Assembly: GCF_026191675.1 (NCBI RefSeq)
Contig: NZ_JAKRRY010000042.1
Coordinates: forward strand, 1-46,202
Reading direction: 5' to 3'
Origin: Vibrio qingdaonensis
GTDB lineage: Bacteria > Pseudomonadota > Gammaproteobacteria > Enterobacterales > Vibrionaceae
DNA length: 46,202 nt
Part shown: positions 25,088 through 34,367 of the stretch, one piece after another
How the letters are laid out: each line of letters begins with the position of its first letter
Position numbering within the stretch: the first letter of the stretch is position 1
Position numbers and translations under genes: made by a program
Notes under the pieces: model-generated
What the model was told of the DNA's origin: nothing
The model's input: only the letters and a program-made list of their open reading frames with translations
The model's database searches: none

Positions 25088-26806
25088 GTGTCAATAACAC
25101 CTTCAAGCCAGCAGACCAATGCCACCCATTGGAAAGTATGTTTGTTGCTTGCCATTGTCGCGGTCGTATTCAGTGGATTATTTGACCACGACGTATGGAC
25201 GCCCGATGAGCCGCGCGTGGCAGCAATCATTCACAGCATGTACTTAACCGGGGATTACATTATCCCACAGTTTGCTGGTATTGCCTTTGTTGAAAAACCT
25301 CCTGTGTTCTTCGTTATGTCAACGCTGCTTATGCAATTTACTGGTCTTGATGCCATCATGGCAGGTCGACTTGCACTTGCGCTTCTCTGTTTAGGCTCAC
25401 TCGCGGCAACATATCGTATTGCGTTTCTTTTTAAAGGTGAAAATTTCGCCTGGACGGCGCTTGCGGTCCTGGGCACATTGGAAGGATTTATTCTCAACTT
25501 TCACTGGCTACGCGTTGACGCTGCGCTTATGTTTACCACTATTGCTGCGGTATGGGCATTTTCTGAAGCTTACTTACGTCAAAAGCTTGGCTATTTAATT
25601 GTGGCCGGTGCGTTCACTGGCTTAGCGTTCTTAAGTAAAGGACCTGTCGCCATTGTATTGTGTATTGGCTTAGCTTGGGTTCCATTAGTCCTTAGAGCAC
25701 TCTCGTTACGTAAACAGTTTCCTGATGAAGCGGCCTCGATGGGCCGATTCGTTGTTATGCATATTGTCGGTATTGCCGTCATGTGTCTTGTTGCCGCTAG
25801 TTGGATCTATCCGTTTTATAAAACAGCGTCACCGGAACTGTGGAAAGCCTGGTTTTGGGATAACCAAGTCGGTCGTTTAACTGGAAAGGCGACAGATACA
25901 CTTGGCCATAACCACTCAGGGAAACCTTTCTATTACGTTAAGGGGGTGATGGAATACGGCGCACCTTGGACACCACTGCTTATTCTATGGCTTGGACATT
26001 TCTTCTATAAACTTCGCCAACCTAAACAGCTTAACTGGATTGATGGATTTTTAATCTTCTGGTTCACCTTAGCGATCTTCGTATTGTCTTACTCTGTGAC
26101 GAAGCGCTCGATGTATTTGGCACCATTAATGCCTCTATTCGCCCTTATGATTGCGGACGCACTGCAAACATTTGCTGGCAAATGGTTAGATTGGTACCGT
26201 CGTGGGTGGTTGGCACTGATGTCATTCGTGCTAATTGCATTTGCTGTAGTTCCACTATGGGCGGGCTTGCTTCCAGCACATAAAATTCCACCTGCGCTGA
26301 TGGCGTGGCTAACCTCTTGGCACTGGGTAGCGTTAATCCCGCTGGCTGCAATCGCGCTAATGATTGTCGTTGAACGCAAACCATGGCCTCAATGGAGTAA
26401 ATTTGCCATCATCACTGCACTGTTCTTTTCAAGCGCCTTTACTTATCTATTCCCAGCTATAGATATCGCTAAAGACATGAAACCTGATTTACAAACATTT
26501 GTGAATCAAATACCTGAAGAGAAAAGAGAGCGTACTGCTAGTCTGCGTTTCTCAGAAACGATGACATCCATCTTCTTCCTCTATCATGATTGGGCGGTAC
26601 CTGAAGTAAGTCTAGCCCGAGCTCAAGATATCCTTGATGGCGTCGATCCAGATTATGATTACGTTCTTTTAGACCGTAGTAATTCAGTGACTGAAATTCG
26701 CGAATTTACCGGACTACGAGGCGATACTCAATTCACGATTCTTGCGAAAGGTACCCCAAGAAGTGATAAGGTCAAAGACGCAGTTTTTTGGCTATCTCCT
26801 GACTAA
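25088..26806 (+). CDS. ArnT-like/GT39-family membrane glycosyltransferase
   Basis: A 572-residue inner-membrane protein with about 12 predicted spans. The acidic motif W-T-P-D-E-P-R (residues 37-43) after the first span is the catalytic/metal-binding motif of the protein-mannosyltransferase/ArnT superfamily, and F-V-E-K-P-P near 70 agrees with the next conserved loop. A C-terminal periplasmic domain follows the spans. Such enzymes move sugars from undecaprenyl carriers to lipid A or other envelope acceptors; no arn or lipid A genes lie nearby, so the acceptor is unknown. The start is GTG with AAGGAG at 7 bases. Confidence 0.85.
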   Translation: MSITPSSQQTNATHWKVCLLLAIVAVVFSGLFDHDVWTPDEPRVAAIIHSMYLTGDYIIPQFAGIAFVEKPPVFFVMSTLLMQFTGLDAIMAGRLALALLCLGSLAATYRIAFLFKGENFAWTALAVLGTLEGFILNFHWLRVDAALMFTTIAAVWAFSEAYLRQKLGYLIVAGAFTGLAFLSKGPVAIVLCIGLAWVPLVLRALSLRKQFPDEAASMGRFVVMHIVGIAVMCLVAASWIYPFYKTASPELWKAWFWDNQVGRLTGKATDTLGHNHSGKPFYYVKGVMEYGAPWTPLLILWLGHFFYKLRQPKQLNWIDGFLIFWFTLAIFVLSYSVTKRSMYLAPLMPLFALMIADALQTFAGKWLDWYRRGWLALMSFVLIAFAVVPLWAGLLPAHKIPPALMAWLTSWHWVALIPLAAIALMIVVERKPWPQWSKFAIITALFFSSAFTYLFPAIDIAKDMKPDLQTFVNQIPEEKRERTASLRFSETMTSIFFLYHDWAVPEVSLARAQDILDGVDPDYDYVLLDRSNSVTEIREFTGLRGDTQFTILAKGTPRSDKVKDAVFWLSPD

Positions 26807-26839
26807 TTCGTCATTTAATTGCGAGACGCCTTAAACTTC

Positions 26840-26871
26840 AAATAAACGAGCGGTAACGCTCGTTTATTTTT
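26840..26871 (+). terminator. terminator of the glycosyltransferase gene
   Basis: A perfect 13-base stem (AAATAAACGAGCG with its complement, GTAA loop) followed by a T-rich tail. Confidence 0.9.
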
Positions 26872-27185
26872 CATACAAAACCCACCCTTACGTAATATGA
26901 CGCATATATTTGCGCTAAGGATCACACTATTAAGGGTTGAATAATTTATTATGCAACTTCGCAATTTGTAACGTTAAATTCCATTCGGCATGGGTAATTA
27001 TAAGCAATTGTTTTTAAAAGTAAAAACAATAACTATTTACTCAACAATCCAAGTAAGTAATGCTCTCAGCCCATCTATATCATCTTTCCATTTGATTCGA
27101 AATTCGCAAACGACTACCATGCTCGCGGTAAATTGGCTTACCCATAAAAACTATAACGATAAAGATTCGTTGGGGTTTGAGTAGC
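26872..27185. other. AT-rich intergenic region with a 10-base hairpin
   Basis: No convincing gene; the 64-codon open frame at 26990-27184 has no ribosome site or recognisable features. A perfect hairpin, ATTGTTTTTA / TAAAAACAAT with an AAAG loop, lies at 27007-27030. Its purpose is unknown. Confidence 0.4.
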
Positions 27186-27434
27186 ATGCTATCTAATAAA
27201 GTAACGCTCACTTCTCCAACCTTAATACAACAACATCAAAGGCGGACTACTGACATGTTTGAAGAAAAAACGTTCCAATTGATGCAAAGTACACTCATTG
27301 GAAAGGTTAAAAATATTGATATGATCCCTTGCTGTAGCAAAGAATCACTTATCGAAGCGCTAAATAGTGCCTCCTCTATCAATGACCTCATCGGCATTAA
27401 CAAAGCCATTCTTAGGCTAATCAGTAAAGCTTAA
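27186..27434 (+). CDS. small hypothetical protein
   Basis: An 82-residue frame from ATG at 27186 (an in-frame TTG at 27177 would add 3 residues; an internal ATG at 27255 gives a 60-residue version after AGGCGG). The second half is mixed helical, with K-E-S-L-I-E-A-L-N-S-A-S-S-I-N-D-L and C-C near I-P-C-C-S-K. No signal peptide, no membrane span and no family recognised. It ends before a GATA repeat and a bidirectional terminator, which supports a real transcript here. Confidence 0.45.
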   Translation: MLSNKVTLTSPTLIQQHQRRTTDMFEEKTFQLMQSTLIGKVKNIDMIPCCSKESLIEALNSASSINDLIGINKAILRLISKA

Positions 27435-27509
27435 ATGTTGACTCACTAAGCTGTGCCACGTCGAACGAACCGTTGCATGGTTTTAAGTACTCGTCGATTT
27501 ATCCACGAC

Positions 27510-27536
27510 ATAGATAGATAGATAGATAGATAGATA
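27510..27536. repeat. tetranucleotide repeat (ATAG)6.75
   Basis: A 27-base uninterrupted run of ATAG/GATA units in the noncoding gap between a small gene and a terminator. Confidence 0.97.
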
Positions 27537-27540
27537 AGCA

Positions 27541-27578
27541 AAAAAGGCGTTAACGATAGTAATCGTTAACGCCTTTTT
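27541..27578. terminator. bidirectional terminator
   Basis: AAAAAGGCGTTAACGAT and ATCGTTAACGCCTTTTT with an AGTA loop: a perfect long stem with A-run before and T-run after, placed between convergent small genes. Confidence 0.92.
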
Positions 27579-27632
27579 ATATTCCGGTATTTCTATTAAG
27601 TGGGTCTGGGTCTTTCAACCTAAGCATCGTAA

Positions 27633-27875
27633 TTATGAATCTTGGCTACGACGCTGGCTTTTAAATTTTCGACCTAAATAAACGACACCAATCAACAACG
27701 CAATGTAGTAAAACCCTTCACTGACGTATTGCGCAAGTTCATCCTTACTTGGCAATGTAACGTCATGCAAACTAAGATCACTCAGCAATGACATCACCTG
27801 CTCAGACTTACCTGAATCAAATATCATCCAGACTGTAATAGCAATACACGCTAATAAAAATATCCAACTTCTCAT
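27633..27875 (-). CDS. small two-span membrane protein
   Basis: An 80-residue protein with two hydrophobic spans (about 3-19 and 51-68) joined by a polar loop and ending in a basic tail (G-R-K-F-K-S-Q-R-R-S). I recognise no family. It is alone on the minus strand between a terminator and a LysR gene. Confidence 0.6.
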   Translation of the reverse strand: MRSWIFLLACIAITVWMIFDSGKSEQVMSLLSDLSLHDVTLPSKDELAQYVSEGFYYIALLIGVVYLGRKFKSQRRSQDS

Positions 27876-27986
27876 GTACTTGCACCTATATTGCTTGGGT
27901 CTACGCGGTTAACCATATAATCCACACATCCCTATCACCCCAAAGTCTACGTGCAACCTATCAAGTCCGGTCAAAAATTTCAGTGA

Positions 27987-28955
27987 TTAATCGCTAGTTT
28001 TTGGCAATAGCGAGGTGGGTAGCCCCCAATTATGCCGTTGAGATAAACGAGCAAGCTGGTCTAATTCATGTTGCGTTTCCTGCTTAAGCCATTCCACTAA
28101 CTCATCAACGATAGCTGAGTCGGTACGTTTGTGGCAGTAATAGCGCCATGCACTATAGTGAACGGGGGCTTCTTGTGGGCAAAAAAGGTACTCTCGCTCG
28201 AGCTCCGGCAAAGCGAGCAATAGGTCTGTAACGGCAACACCTTGACCAGATAAACAAGCACTTAGTGTTAAGTCAAGAGTGTAAAACGTCGAGTTTCGTA
28301 CAGGTTTCTCATCAGTATGACCAATTTTCTTCAGCCATACTCGCCAGTCGTGGTGATCAAGTGTTGGGTGAAGTCTAGGTAACGATAATAAGGTTTTCAT
28401 ATCCCCATGATTGTTCATTAATGGCTTGGTACACACCGGCGCCATGTATTCCTCGCGTAGGAATAGAATCTCTGGGTCATCTTCAAATTGCTTTCCATAA
28501 CGAGTGGTAAAGACAAACAGATCATAATCTCCCGCTCTTAACCCTTCTTCTTCATCAATCACAGGAATCACAACAATTTCATTGTTCGGATAACGTTCAC
28601 TGAGCTGCTGTATCTTGGGCAGCAAAGCACGAGTCGCAAAACTTAGCGCTGCTCGAATGACTATTTTTTGATTTGGCAACATGCGCCAAGATTCCAATAA
28701 TGACTGCAACGCTAAATAATTTCGACCAAGCACTTCATACAGCTCCTTGCCTTTCAGTGTTAACTGTATGCTGCGATGACCTCTTACAATTAGAGATGCG
28801 TTTAACTCATCCTCAAGCTGTTTGACCTGGCGACTCACTGCACTTTGGGTAACATTAAGCTCATTGGCTGCTAGCGTAAAGCTCATATGCCTTGCAACAA
28901 CCTCAAATACTTTAAGGCTATTGTGCGAATAGGGAATACTTGAATATGGGTTCAT
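27987..28955 (-). CDS. LysR-family transcriptional regulator (GcvA-like)
   Basis: A 322-residue regulator. The N-terminal winged helix-turn-helix is clear: F-E-V-V-A-R-H-M-S-F-T-L-A-A-N-E-L-N-V-T-Q-S-A-V-S-R-Q-V-K (split here by residue 20-45), followed by the effector-binding domain (about 95-300). The N-terminus resembles GcvA-type regulators. It is divergent from the MATE transporter gene across 100 bases, so control of that transporter is likely but inferred. Confidence 0.88.
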   Translation of the reverse strand: MNPYSSIPYSHNSLKVFEVVARHMSFTLAANELNVTQSAVSRQVKQLEDELNASLIVRGHRSIQLTLKGKELYEVLGRNYLALQSLLESWRMLPNQKIVIRAALSFATRALLPKIQQLSERYPNNEIVVIPVIDEEEGLRAGDYDLFVFTTRYGKQFEDDPEILFLREEYMAPVCTKPLMNNHGDMKTLLSLPRLHPTLDHHDWRVWLKKIGHTDEKPVRNSTFYTLDLTLSACLSGQGVAVTDLLLALPELEREYLFCPQEAPVHYSAWRYYCHKRTDSAIVDELVEWLKQETQHELDQLARLSQRHNWGLPTSLLPKTSD

Positions 28956-28998
28956 ATTTGTTCACATGATTATAAGTCATACCAGAGTGACACAAATG

Positions 28999-29028
28999 TT
29001 GCTTGAACACCATTGACACCAATATAAA
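28999..29028 (+). promoter_or_regulatory. candidate promoter of the MATE gene
   Basis: TTGCTT and TATAAA separated by 18 bases, 28 bases before the ATG. TTGACA at 29014 is a competing -35. Confidence 0.4.
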
Positions 29029-29055
29029 ATAGCCAAATCATTACCCGAGGCTATC

Positions 29056-30402
29056 ATGAAGAAAATCCTGTCCCTTGCGACCCCACTTATTATTTCTCAA
29101 CTTATATCCATGGCGCTTGTGCTCACCGATGTCTGGATGATGGCTAAACTTAGCGTAGCTGACCTCGCAGGCGGTGGATTAGGGGCGTCCGTTTACACCT
29201 TTGTTTTCTTAGTCGCAGGTAGTACGGTAGGGTGCGTCGCCAATTTGATCGCCATTGCCTACGGTCAAGCGGTGGCAAGGCCTGAATTTGGACACAAACA
29301 AATTCGGCTAGCCATCAAGGGAGCCGTGATACTGTCCGTTGTCCTTAGTGTATTGTTAACACTACTCTTTGCTTTTGCGCCTCAATTCTTGGTTCTTGCC
29401 AAACAACCTGAAAGCACTATTGGTATTGCGATGGCGTATTTAGATACTCTCAAATGGGCAATGCTTCCTACCCTTTTACTATTAATTTTACGTGGGCTCA
29501 CCAGTAACTTTGGTGATGCGAAATCGGTAATGGTGATGTCTCTCGTTACGGTTCTGCTGAACGTACCACTTAGCTATTGGCTAGCATTTAGCTTCGGTAT
29601 GGGAATCGCGGGCCTAGGGATTGGTACGGTTCTAGCCGCATCTATCGTGCTCATTGGTTATGGCATCTGGGTATTTAAACGTCCTGTTTATTATAAATAT
29701 GCACCTTGGTTACATCTTGAAGAGTATACCTGGAAACTGATACTGCCACTGATTTCAATGGGCTTGCCTATCGCTATCGCAGCCGCACTTGAAATGGGGC
29801 TAATTTACGGAGGGACACTGATGTCAGGCATGATTGGAGTGGCCGCATTAGCGCTCCATCAAATTCTATTGCAGTGTCTCAGCTTTACTTGGAATATTAA
29901 TTTTGGGTTCTCACAAGCGGCGGCTATTTTAGTTGGTAAAGATTTCGGTAACGACAATTTGGCAGGCATCAAAGCCACCGCGAAACGCAGCTTTACGCTT
30001 GTTACCATTCTCAGTGCCGTACTGGCTGTTGTATTTCTCGTTTGGCCTGATGCTATTGCAAACTTATTCCAACTCGATGAGCAAGGTGATTCTCACCTAA
30101 CGCAAATGCTGTCATCGCTAATTTGGGTTGTGGCGTTGTGTTTCGTGGTAGACGCATGGCAATTACTCGCTATGAATCTACTGCGCGGAATGAAGATTGT
30201 GATTGTTCCGACCATCATGAGCGGCATTGGATACTGGGTGTTTGGTCTTCCTTCAGCTTGGTATCTTATGCAACATTACCAAATGGCGGGAATTTGGTGC
30301 GGTATTTTAATTGGGCTTGCCGTAACTGGTATCATGCTTCTTATACATTTAGTCGCAAAACTAAAAACCAATATGCCTCTACAACAGGCATCTAACTATT
30401 AA
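29056..30402 (+). CDS. MATE-family multidrug efflux transporter
   Basis: A 448-residue inner-membrane protein with about 12 spans in two halves. The first span segment A-T-P-L-I-I-S-Q-L and D-V-W-M-M-A-K-L (D25 region) are typical of the NorM/DinF-type MATE family, which exports cationic drugs in exchange for Na+ or H+. Divergent from a LysR gene, which probably regulates it. It ends 28 bases before a strong terminator. Confidence 0.9.
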   Translation: MKKILSLATPLIISQLISMALVLTDVWMMAKLSVADLAGGGLGASVYTFVFLVAGSTVGCVANLIAIAYGQAVARPEFGHKQIRLAIKGAVILSVVLSVLLTLLFAFAPQFLVLAKQPESTIGIAMAYLDTLKWAMLPTLLLLILRGLTSNFGDAKSVMVMSLVTVLLNVPLSYWLAFSFGMGIAGLGIGTVLAASIVLIGYGIWVFKRPVYYKYAPWLHLEEYTWKLILPLISMGLPIAIAAALEMGLIYGGTLMSGMIGVAALALHQILLQCLSFTWNINFGFSQAAAILVGKDFGNDNLAGIKATAKRSFTLVTILSAVLAVVFLVWPDAIANLFQLDEQGDSHLTQMLSSLIWVVALCFVVDAWQLLAMNLLRGMKIVIVPTIMSGIGYWVFGLPSAWYLMQHYQMAGIWCGILIGLAVTGIMLLIHLVAKLKTNMPLQQASNY

Positions 30403-30430
30403 ATTTCTCTAAAGATGATTAAATGTACTA

Positions 30431-30467
30431 AAAAAAGCCTCCAGATTTCAAATTGGAGGCTTTTTTA
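30431..30467. terminator. bidirectional terminator after the MATE gene
   Basis: AAAAAAGCCTCCA and TGGAGGCTTTTTT enclose a 10-base loop. It also serves the convergent SYLF-domain gene, whose stop is 9 bases further. Confidence 0.92.
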
Positions 30468-30475
30468 ATTCTGTA

Positions 30476-31156
30476 TCATTGGTTGTCGTAATTATCATTG
30501 GGGGCGAAGGTAAATCCTTGCCCACCAATGGCAGCTTCATACATCAGACCACCTTTCGTCATAGTAAATACTGACATTCCATTAATGTAAGCCGCTCTAC
30601 TTTGCTTATCACCAGCTTGTGCTCCCGCTCCGGTAGAGCCTGCTTGAGCACTGGCACCTAAAGTAATGGCGACGGCAGAAGCTTGCGCACCAAACTCAAA
30701 GCTACCACTGGTAAATGCGTAATAATCCGCTTTTGTTTCAAAAAATATGATCTCACTATACGCCTGCGCACCAAGCTGCAGACCGAAACTCAACTGAGCT
30801 AAGGTCGTTTCCCCAACGTGAACACCTTGACGAAATACCTGCCCTTCTCCATAAGAACCACCTAGACCAAATCCTCCTTTCCCCACCGTTGGGAAGACCG
30901 CATATCCGTACGCATTATCAAAAAAAGAGTGAGTGGCTTGAGCTTCTTTGAAGCGATTCATCGTCGCTTCAATTTTACTCGTTGGCGCATTTGAAGCCGT
31001 CGCGTGAGTGTCGGCTGGTGTCGTTGTGGTTTCAGCAATCGGTGATGTGTCACTGACATCCCTCACTGGTGCCAATTCAGTGCCTTGTGCCAATGCCGTA
31101 GGTGTGACTGTTAAACAAGCCACCAATGTCGCATATCGCCCAAAGTTAACTAACAT
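30476..31156 (-). CDS. SYLF/Ysc84-domain secreted protein
   Basis: About 226 residues from the ATG at 31156, chosen because AAGGA lies 5 bases before it and it begins a good signal peptide (M-L-V-N-F-G-R-Y-A-T ... A-L-A-Q). The open frame extends 32 codons further upstream but without signal-like sequence. After a Thr/Ala-rich linker, the C-terminal domain (F-D-N-A-Y-G-Y-A-V-F-P-T-V-G-K-G-G-F-G, then G-L-Q-L-G-A-Q and Y-S-E-I-I-F-F) matches the SYLF (Ysc84) lipid-binding family. Its role in bacteria is unclear. Confidence 0.85.
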   Translation of the reverse strand: MLVNFGRYATLVACLTVTPTALAQGTELAPVRDVSDTSPIAETTTTPADTHATASNAPTSKIEATMNRFKEAQATHSFFDNAYGYAVFPTVGKGGFGLGGSYGEGQVFRQGVHVGETTLAQLSFGLQLGAQAYSEIIFFETKADYYAFTSGSFEFGAQASAVAITLGASAQAGSTGAGAQAGDKQSRAAYINGMSVFTMTKGGLMYEAAIGGQGFTFAPNDNYDNQ

Positions 31157-31303
31157 ATCGTTCCTTAATAAACCATTACTGCTGAACATTACTGATGATA
31201 TAGACGAGTACGTCTGTAGATAGTTCCAATTAATACAAAAAAACGCGACCAAGTTGACACTTCAAGCTAGCCGTCATGAAAAGTTCGACCTACAATACCC
31301 TAC

Positions 31304-31999
31304 ATGCGGAAATTGAGTAACATTCTGAATTTTATGATAAAGAAGATATTAATCAATACCATACTCATTCTTGTCGGTGTACCTATCTTGCTTGTTACAT
31401 CGCTAAAATTTATTAACCCCCCAGTCTGGGGCTGGCAAATTAATCGTACCTTTTTTCCTCCAGAAAGCTACCCAGACAATGTGCTTCACAGTTGGTTACC
31501 CATTGAACATATATCGCCAGACATGACGTTGGCAGTCATTGCATCTGAGGACCAACAATTCGCAAACCATTATGGTGTCGACATCGACTCAACGTTAAAC
31601 GCATTAAGTGAAAATAGCACTTCTTCTAGGCGGGGGGCGAGCACAATCACCCAGCAGACCGCAAAGAACCTCCTCCTATTTCCGAGTCAGACATACGTTA
31701 GAAAAGCCTATGAACTCTACATCGCTCTATTAATGGAATTAATTTTAGGAAAGCAGCGTATTATTGAACTCTACCTGAACATCATTGAGTTTGGACCCGG
31801 GATTTATGGTGTAGAAGCCGCCAGTCAGTTCTACTTTGGCACTTCTGCCAGTCAATTATCGCGAGTACAATGCGCGCAACTTGCCGTCGTACTGCCCAAC
31901 CCTTATCGCATTAGCCCTGTGCCCGCTACTCCCTATGTTCAGCAACGAACGCAATGGGTAATACAGCAAATGAGCAACCTCGGATCTATTCCGTTGTAA
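31304..31999 (+). CDS. mtgA: monofunctional peptidoglycan glycosyltransferase MtgA
   Basis: A 231-residue GT51 enzyme that polymerises glycan strands from lipid II. One N-terminal membrane span (about 14-35), then the catalytic motif with E82 in A-S-E-D-Q-Q-F (donor-site Glu), R-G-A-S-T-I-T-Q-Q-T-A-K-N-L and E-L-Y-L-N-I-I-E-F-G-P-G-I-Y-G (split over about 150-166). There is no transpeptidase domain. An internal ATG at 31334 is an alternative start, since no good ribosome site precedes either. Slightly shorter than E. coli MtgA (242). It converges on the EmrD-like gene with only 10 bases between. Confidence 0.9.
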   Translation: MRKLSNILNFMIKKILINTILILVGVPILLVTSLKFINPPVWGWQINRTFFPPESYPDNVLHSWLPIEHISPDMTLAVIASEDQQFANHYGVDIDSTLNALSENSTSSRRGASTITQQTAKNLLLFPSQTYVRKAYELYIALLMELILGKQRIIELYLNIIEFGPGIYGVEAASQFYFGTSASQLSRVQCAQLAVVLPNPYRISPVPATPYVQQRTQWVIQQMSNLGSIPL

Positions 32000-32009
32000 A
32001 CTTTGATCA

Positions 32010-33227
32010 TTACGCATTACCGTCTTCAATGACAGGCTGAGAAGAGTACCGCCTCACTTGGCTAAACAGTAACACCAACGCCATCAGAGCAGCAGAAACG
32101 ATGTAGAAGCTTCCCAAGCTTTTCGATCCGGCAATCCAATGTTCAACTAGATAGGCCCCTAGTACTCCAGCAATCATCATCTGTATCGATCCCGACAACG
32201 CAGACACTGCACCAGCCTGGGATTTATGCGGTCCTAGTAGCAAGCTAATTGAAATTGGAAAGGATAAACCCTGTGCCACGGTGAGCAAGGTAAACGCAAA
32301 TATTAAATTCACTACAGACATTGACGTCATTAGCAACCATAAGCCTGATAATGCCATGATAGTGATCGCCAGCAATAGTAACCATGCGTTTGAAAAGTAG
32401 CGGTTAAGTATGTTGAGCGATACGCTCCCCATCAATAAACCTGCAGATGGGATGATCATTATTGAGCCGTACTCAGCAACCGTCAAACCAAGCTCATGCT
32501 GCATTAAAAATGGGAAAATACTCAAAGAGACAACAGCCCCTAAATAACTGATCCAATTATAGCTAGCACTGCCTATTACTTGAGGGTTGACGATAAGCTT
32601 AGAATAGGTGTGTAAAACCCCTCGCACTTCAAAGCGTTTAGGGCTGTACGGCAAGGTTTCTGGCAAAATAAGCCAACCAAGGAGGTAGATGGCAATAAGA
32701 TACGCAAGGACACAAACAAAGACCGCGTGCCAGCCCCATTGAAACGCCACCCAACCGCCAAACACGGGGGCTACGATAGGCATAATAGAGGCGGTCATGG
32801 AGATGTACGACAATGCTTTTGTCAGCTGCTTTCCATCATAGCTGTCTCTAAGCACACTTCGCCCAAGCACCGACGCACTGCCTGCACCAAGCCCTTGCAA
32901 TAACCGCCCTGCTTCCAGCGCGATTAAATGGTCGGCGAAAATAATACACACCAGCGTACCAAGTAAGTAAATGCCCTGCCCAAGTAAAAATACTGGCCGT
33001 CTGCCAATTGAGTCCGACAACGGCCCATAAAACAACTGCGATAGACCAAACCCAACTAAAAACAGCGTGACAAGCATTTGCGCATCCACCTGAGTCAGTG
33101 ACAAAGACTCACTGATCAAGGGCAATGATGGCAAATAAATGCTCACGCCCACTTGCCCAGTAGCAATGATCATCATTGCCAAAAGCATAGGGGTTTTATT
33201 AAATGATTTTGACTGTTCTTTATTCAT
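32010..33227 (-). CDS. EmrD/Bcr-CflA-type MFS drug transporter
   Basis: A 405-residue inner-membrane protein with 12 predicted spans. The loop 2-3 motif G-P-L-S-D-S-I-G-R-R-P-V (about 70-81) is the MFS signature, and the L-Q-G-L-G-A-G-S-A-S-V span fits drug/H+ antiporters of the Bcr/CflA/EmrD group. The nearest look is EmrD. Divergent from a LysR gene with an 87-base intergenic region, which probably controls it. Substrate unknown. Confidence 0.85.
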   Translation of the reverse strand: MNKEQSKSFNKTPMLLAMMIIATGQVGVSIYLPSLPLISESLSLTQVDAQMLVTLFLVGFGLSQLFYGPLSDSIGRRPVFLLGQGIYLLGTLVCIIFADHLIALEAGRLLQGLGAGSASVLGRSVLRDSYDGKQLTKALSYISMTASIMPIVAPVFGGWVAFQWGWHAVFVCVLAYLIAIYLLGWLILPETLPYSPKRFEVRGVLHTYSKLIVNPQVIGSASYNWISYLGAVVSLSIFPFLMQHELGLTVAEYGSIMIIPSAGLLMGSVSLNILNRYFSNAWLLLLAITIMALSGLWLLMTSMSVVNLIFAFTLLTVAQGLSFPISISLLLGPHKSQAGAVSALSGSIQMMIAGVLGAYLVEHWIAGSKSLGSFYIVSAALMALVLLFSQVRRYSSQPVIEDGNA

Positions 33228-33246
33228 GTATACATTCTATATTGCG

Positions 33247-33264
33247 TATTAGTTTATGATAATA
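33247..33264. promoter_or_regulatory. dyad in the emrD-like/LysR divergent region
   Basis: TATTA-N8-TAATA, an 18-base inverted repeat compatible with the T-N11-A type boxes bound by LysR regulators. It is 50 bases before the LysR start. Confidence 0.45.
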
Positions 33265-33314
33265 GAGTATGATGGAAATAGATTATGTCTTAGCAGGAAA
33301 CAATAGGGGCGCAT

Positions 33315-34217
33315 ATGGATTGGATTCAAAGCATCAATAGTTACATCAAAGTCGTCGAAGAAGGCAGTTTCAATGGCGCAGCTAGACGCATGAACACAAC
33401 AAACTCAGCAATTAGTAAGCGTATTCATTGGCTAGAAGAGATTATCGGTGTCCAACTGCTTAAACGCACGACCCGATCCGTGACACAAACGGAAGCGGGT
33501 GCGCTGTTTTATCAACGTGCAAAGGACTCAATGGACCGATTTCAATCGATCATCGATGAGACTCGCTCGGTCAATCAAACACCAGCAGGGCTGTTAAGAA
33601 TTGGCGCCACTATCGCGGTAGGGTCGAAGTTTCTTGTTCAGTACTTTAATGATTTCCTCACTCAATACCCTGAAATTCGTATCCAACTCACTACCACCGC
33701 TCCGGGACAACTGCCCGACTCCAATCTCGATGTGTTTATTAGCCGTGAAATTGAGCAAATGAACTCTTTGAGTATGAAGCAGACCAAACTGTTCGAACAG
33801 AGAATTGGCTTTTATGCCGCTCCTTCATACATATCGCAACACGGAGAGCCCACATCAATAGAAGAGTTGAAACAACATAACATTCTGATATGGGGGGAGC
33901 GCCCACAAAGAGAGTATAAAATAAACAAAAATCAAAGAGTCATGTTATCAGGTAACTTTGCGACCACTAACCCAGAGGCGCTTTTTTTCGCCGCAAAAAG
34001 CGGGATGGGAGTACTAATTAGTAACGATATTATGATCAAAGAGGATGTTAAATCTGGCGCACTGACTCGGATCCTACCCGAGATACAAGCTGAGGATTCC
34101 ACCGTGTACGCCTATTACCCCGCACTGGATTATGAACATACCAGAACCAAGCTATTTCTTGATTACATTAAATCCCGACTGGCACAGTCGAATGAAAGCG
34201 AGCAAAGCGTGTTGTAA
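33315..34217 (+). CDS. LysR-family transcriptional regulator
   Basis: A 300-residue regulator with winged helix-turn-helix at about 5-60 (G-S-F-N-G-A-A-R-R-M-N-T-T-N-S-A-I-S-K-R) and effector domain from about 88. The helix sequence and the K-R-T-T-R-S-V-T-Q-T-E-A-G turn resemble the CrgA/AaeR-like branch. Divergent from the EmrD-like transporter gene, its likely target. Start ATG at 33315 follows GGGGCG. Confidence 0.88.
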   Translation: MDWIQSINSYIKVVEEGSFNGAARRMNTTNSAISKRIHWLEEIIGVQLLKRTTRSVTQTEAGALFYQRAKDSMDRFQSIIDETRSVNQTPAGLLRIGATIAVGSKFLVQYFNDFLTQYPEIRIQLTTTAPGQLPDSNLDVFISREIEQMNSLSMKQTKLFEQRIGFYAAPSYISQHGEPTSIEELKQHNILIWGERPQREYKINKNQRVMLSGNFATTNPEALFFAAKSGMGVLISNDIMIKEDVKSGALTRILPEIQAEDSTVYAYYPALDYEHTRTKLFLDYIKSRLAQSNESEQSVL

Positions 34218-34367
34218 AGTCACAACAGGTCGTTCGCTTAAACATTACCGTTAGACCCTCAATATGTCTAAGCGAAGCGCGATTTATCAACCAAATACTA
34301 TGATATTTCCTCATACATTTTCTATACAATTCCACGCAATTACTGGCGAAGCTCTATGCAATAATAA

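Noticed and set aside
26990..27184. 64-codon open frame in the AT-rich gap
   Set aside because: No ribosome site and low-complexity composition; better explained as chance in noncoding sequence with a hairpin.
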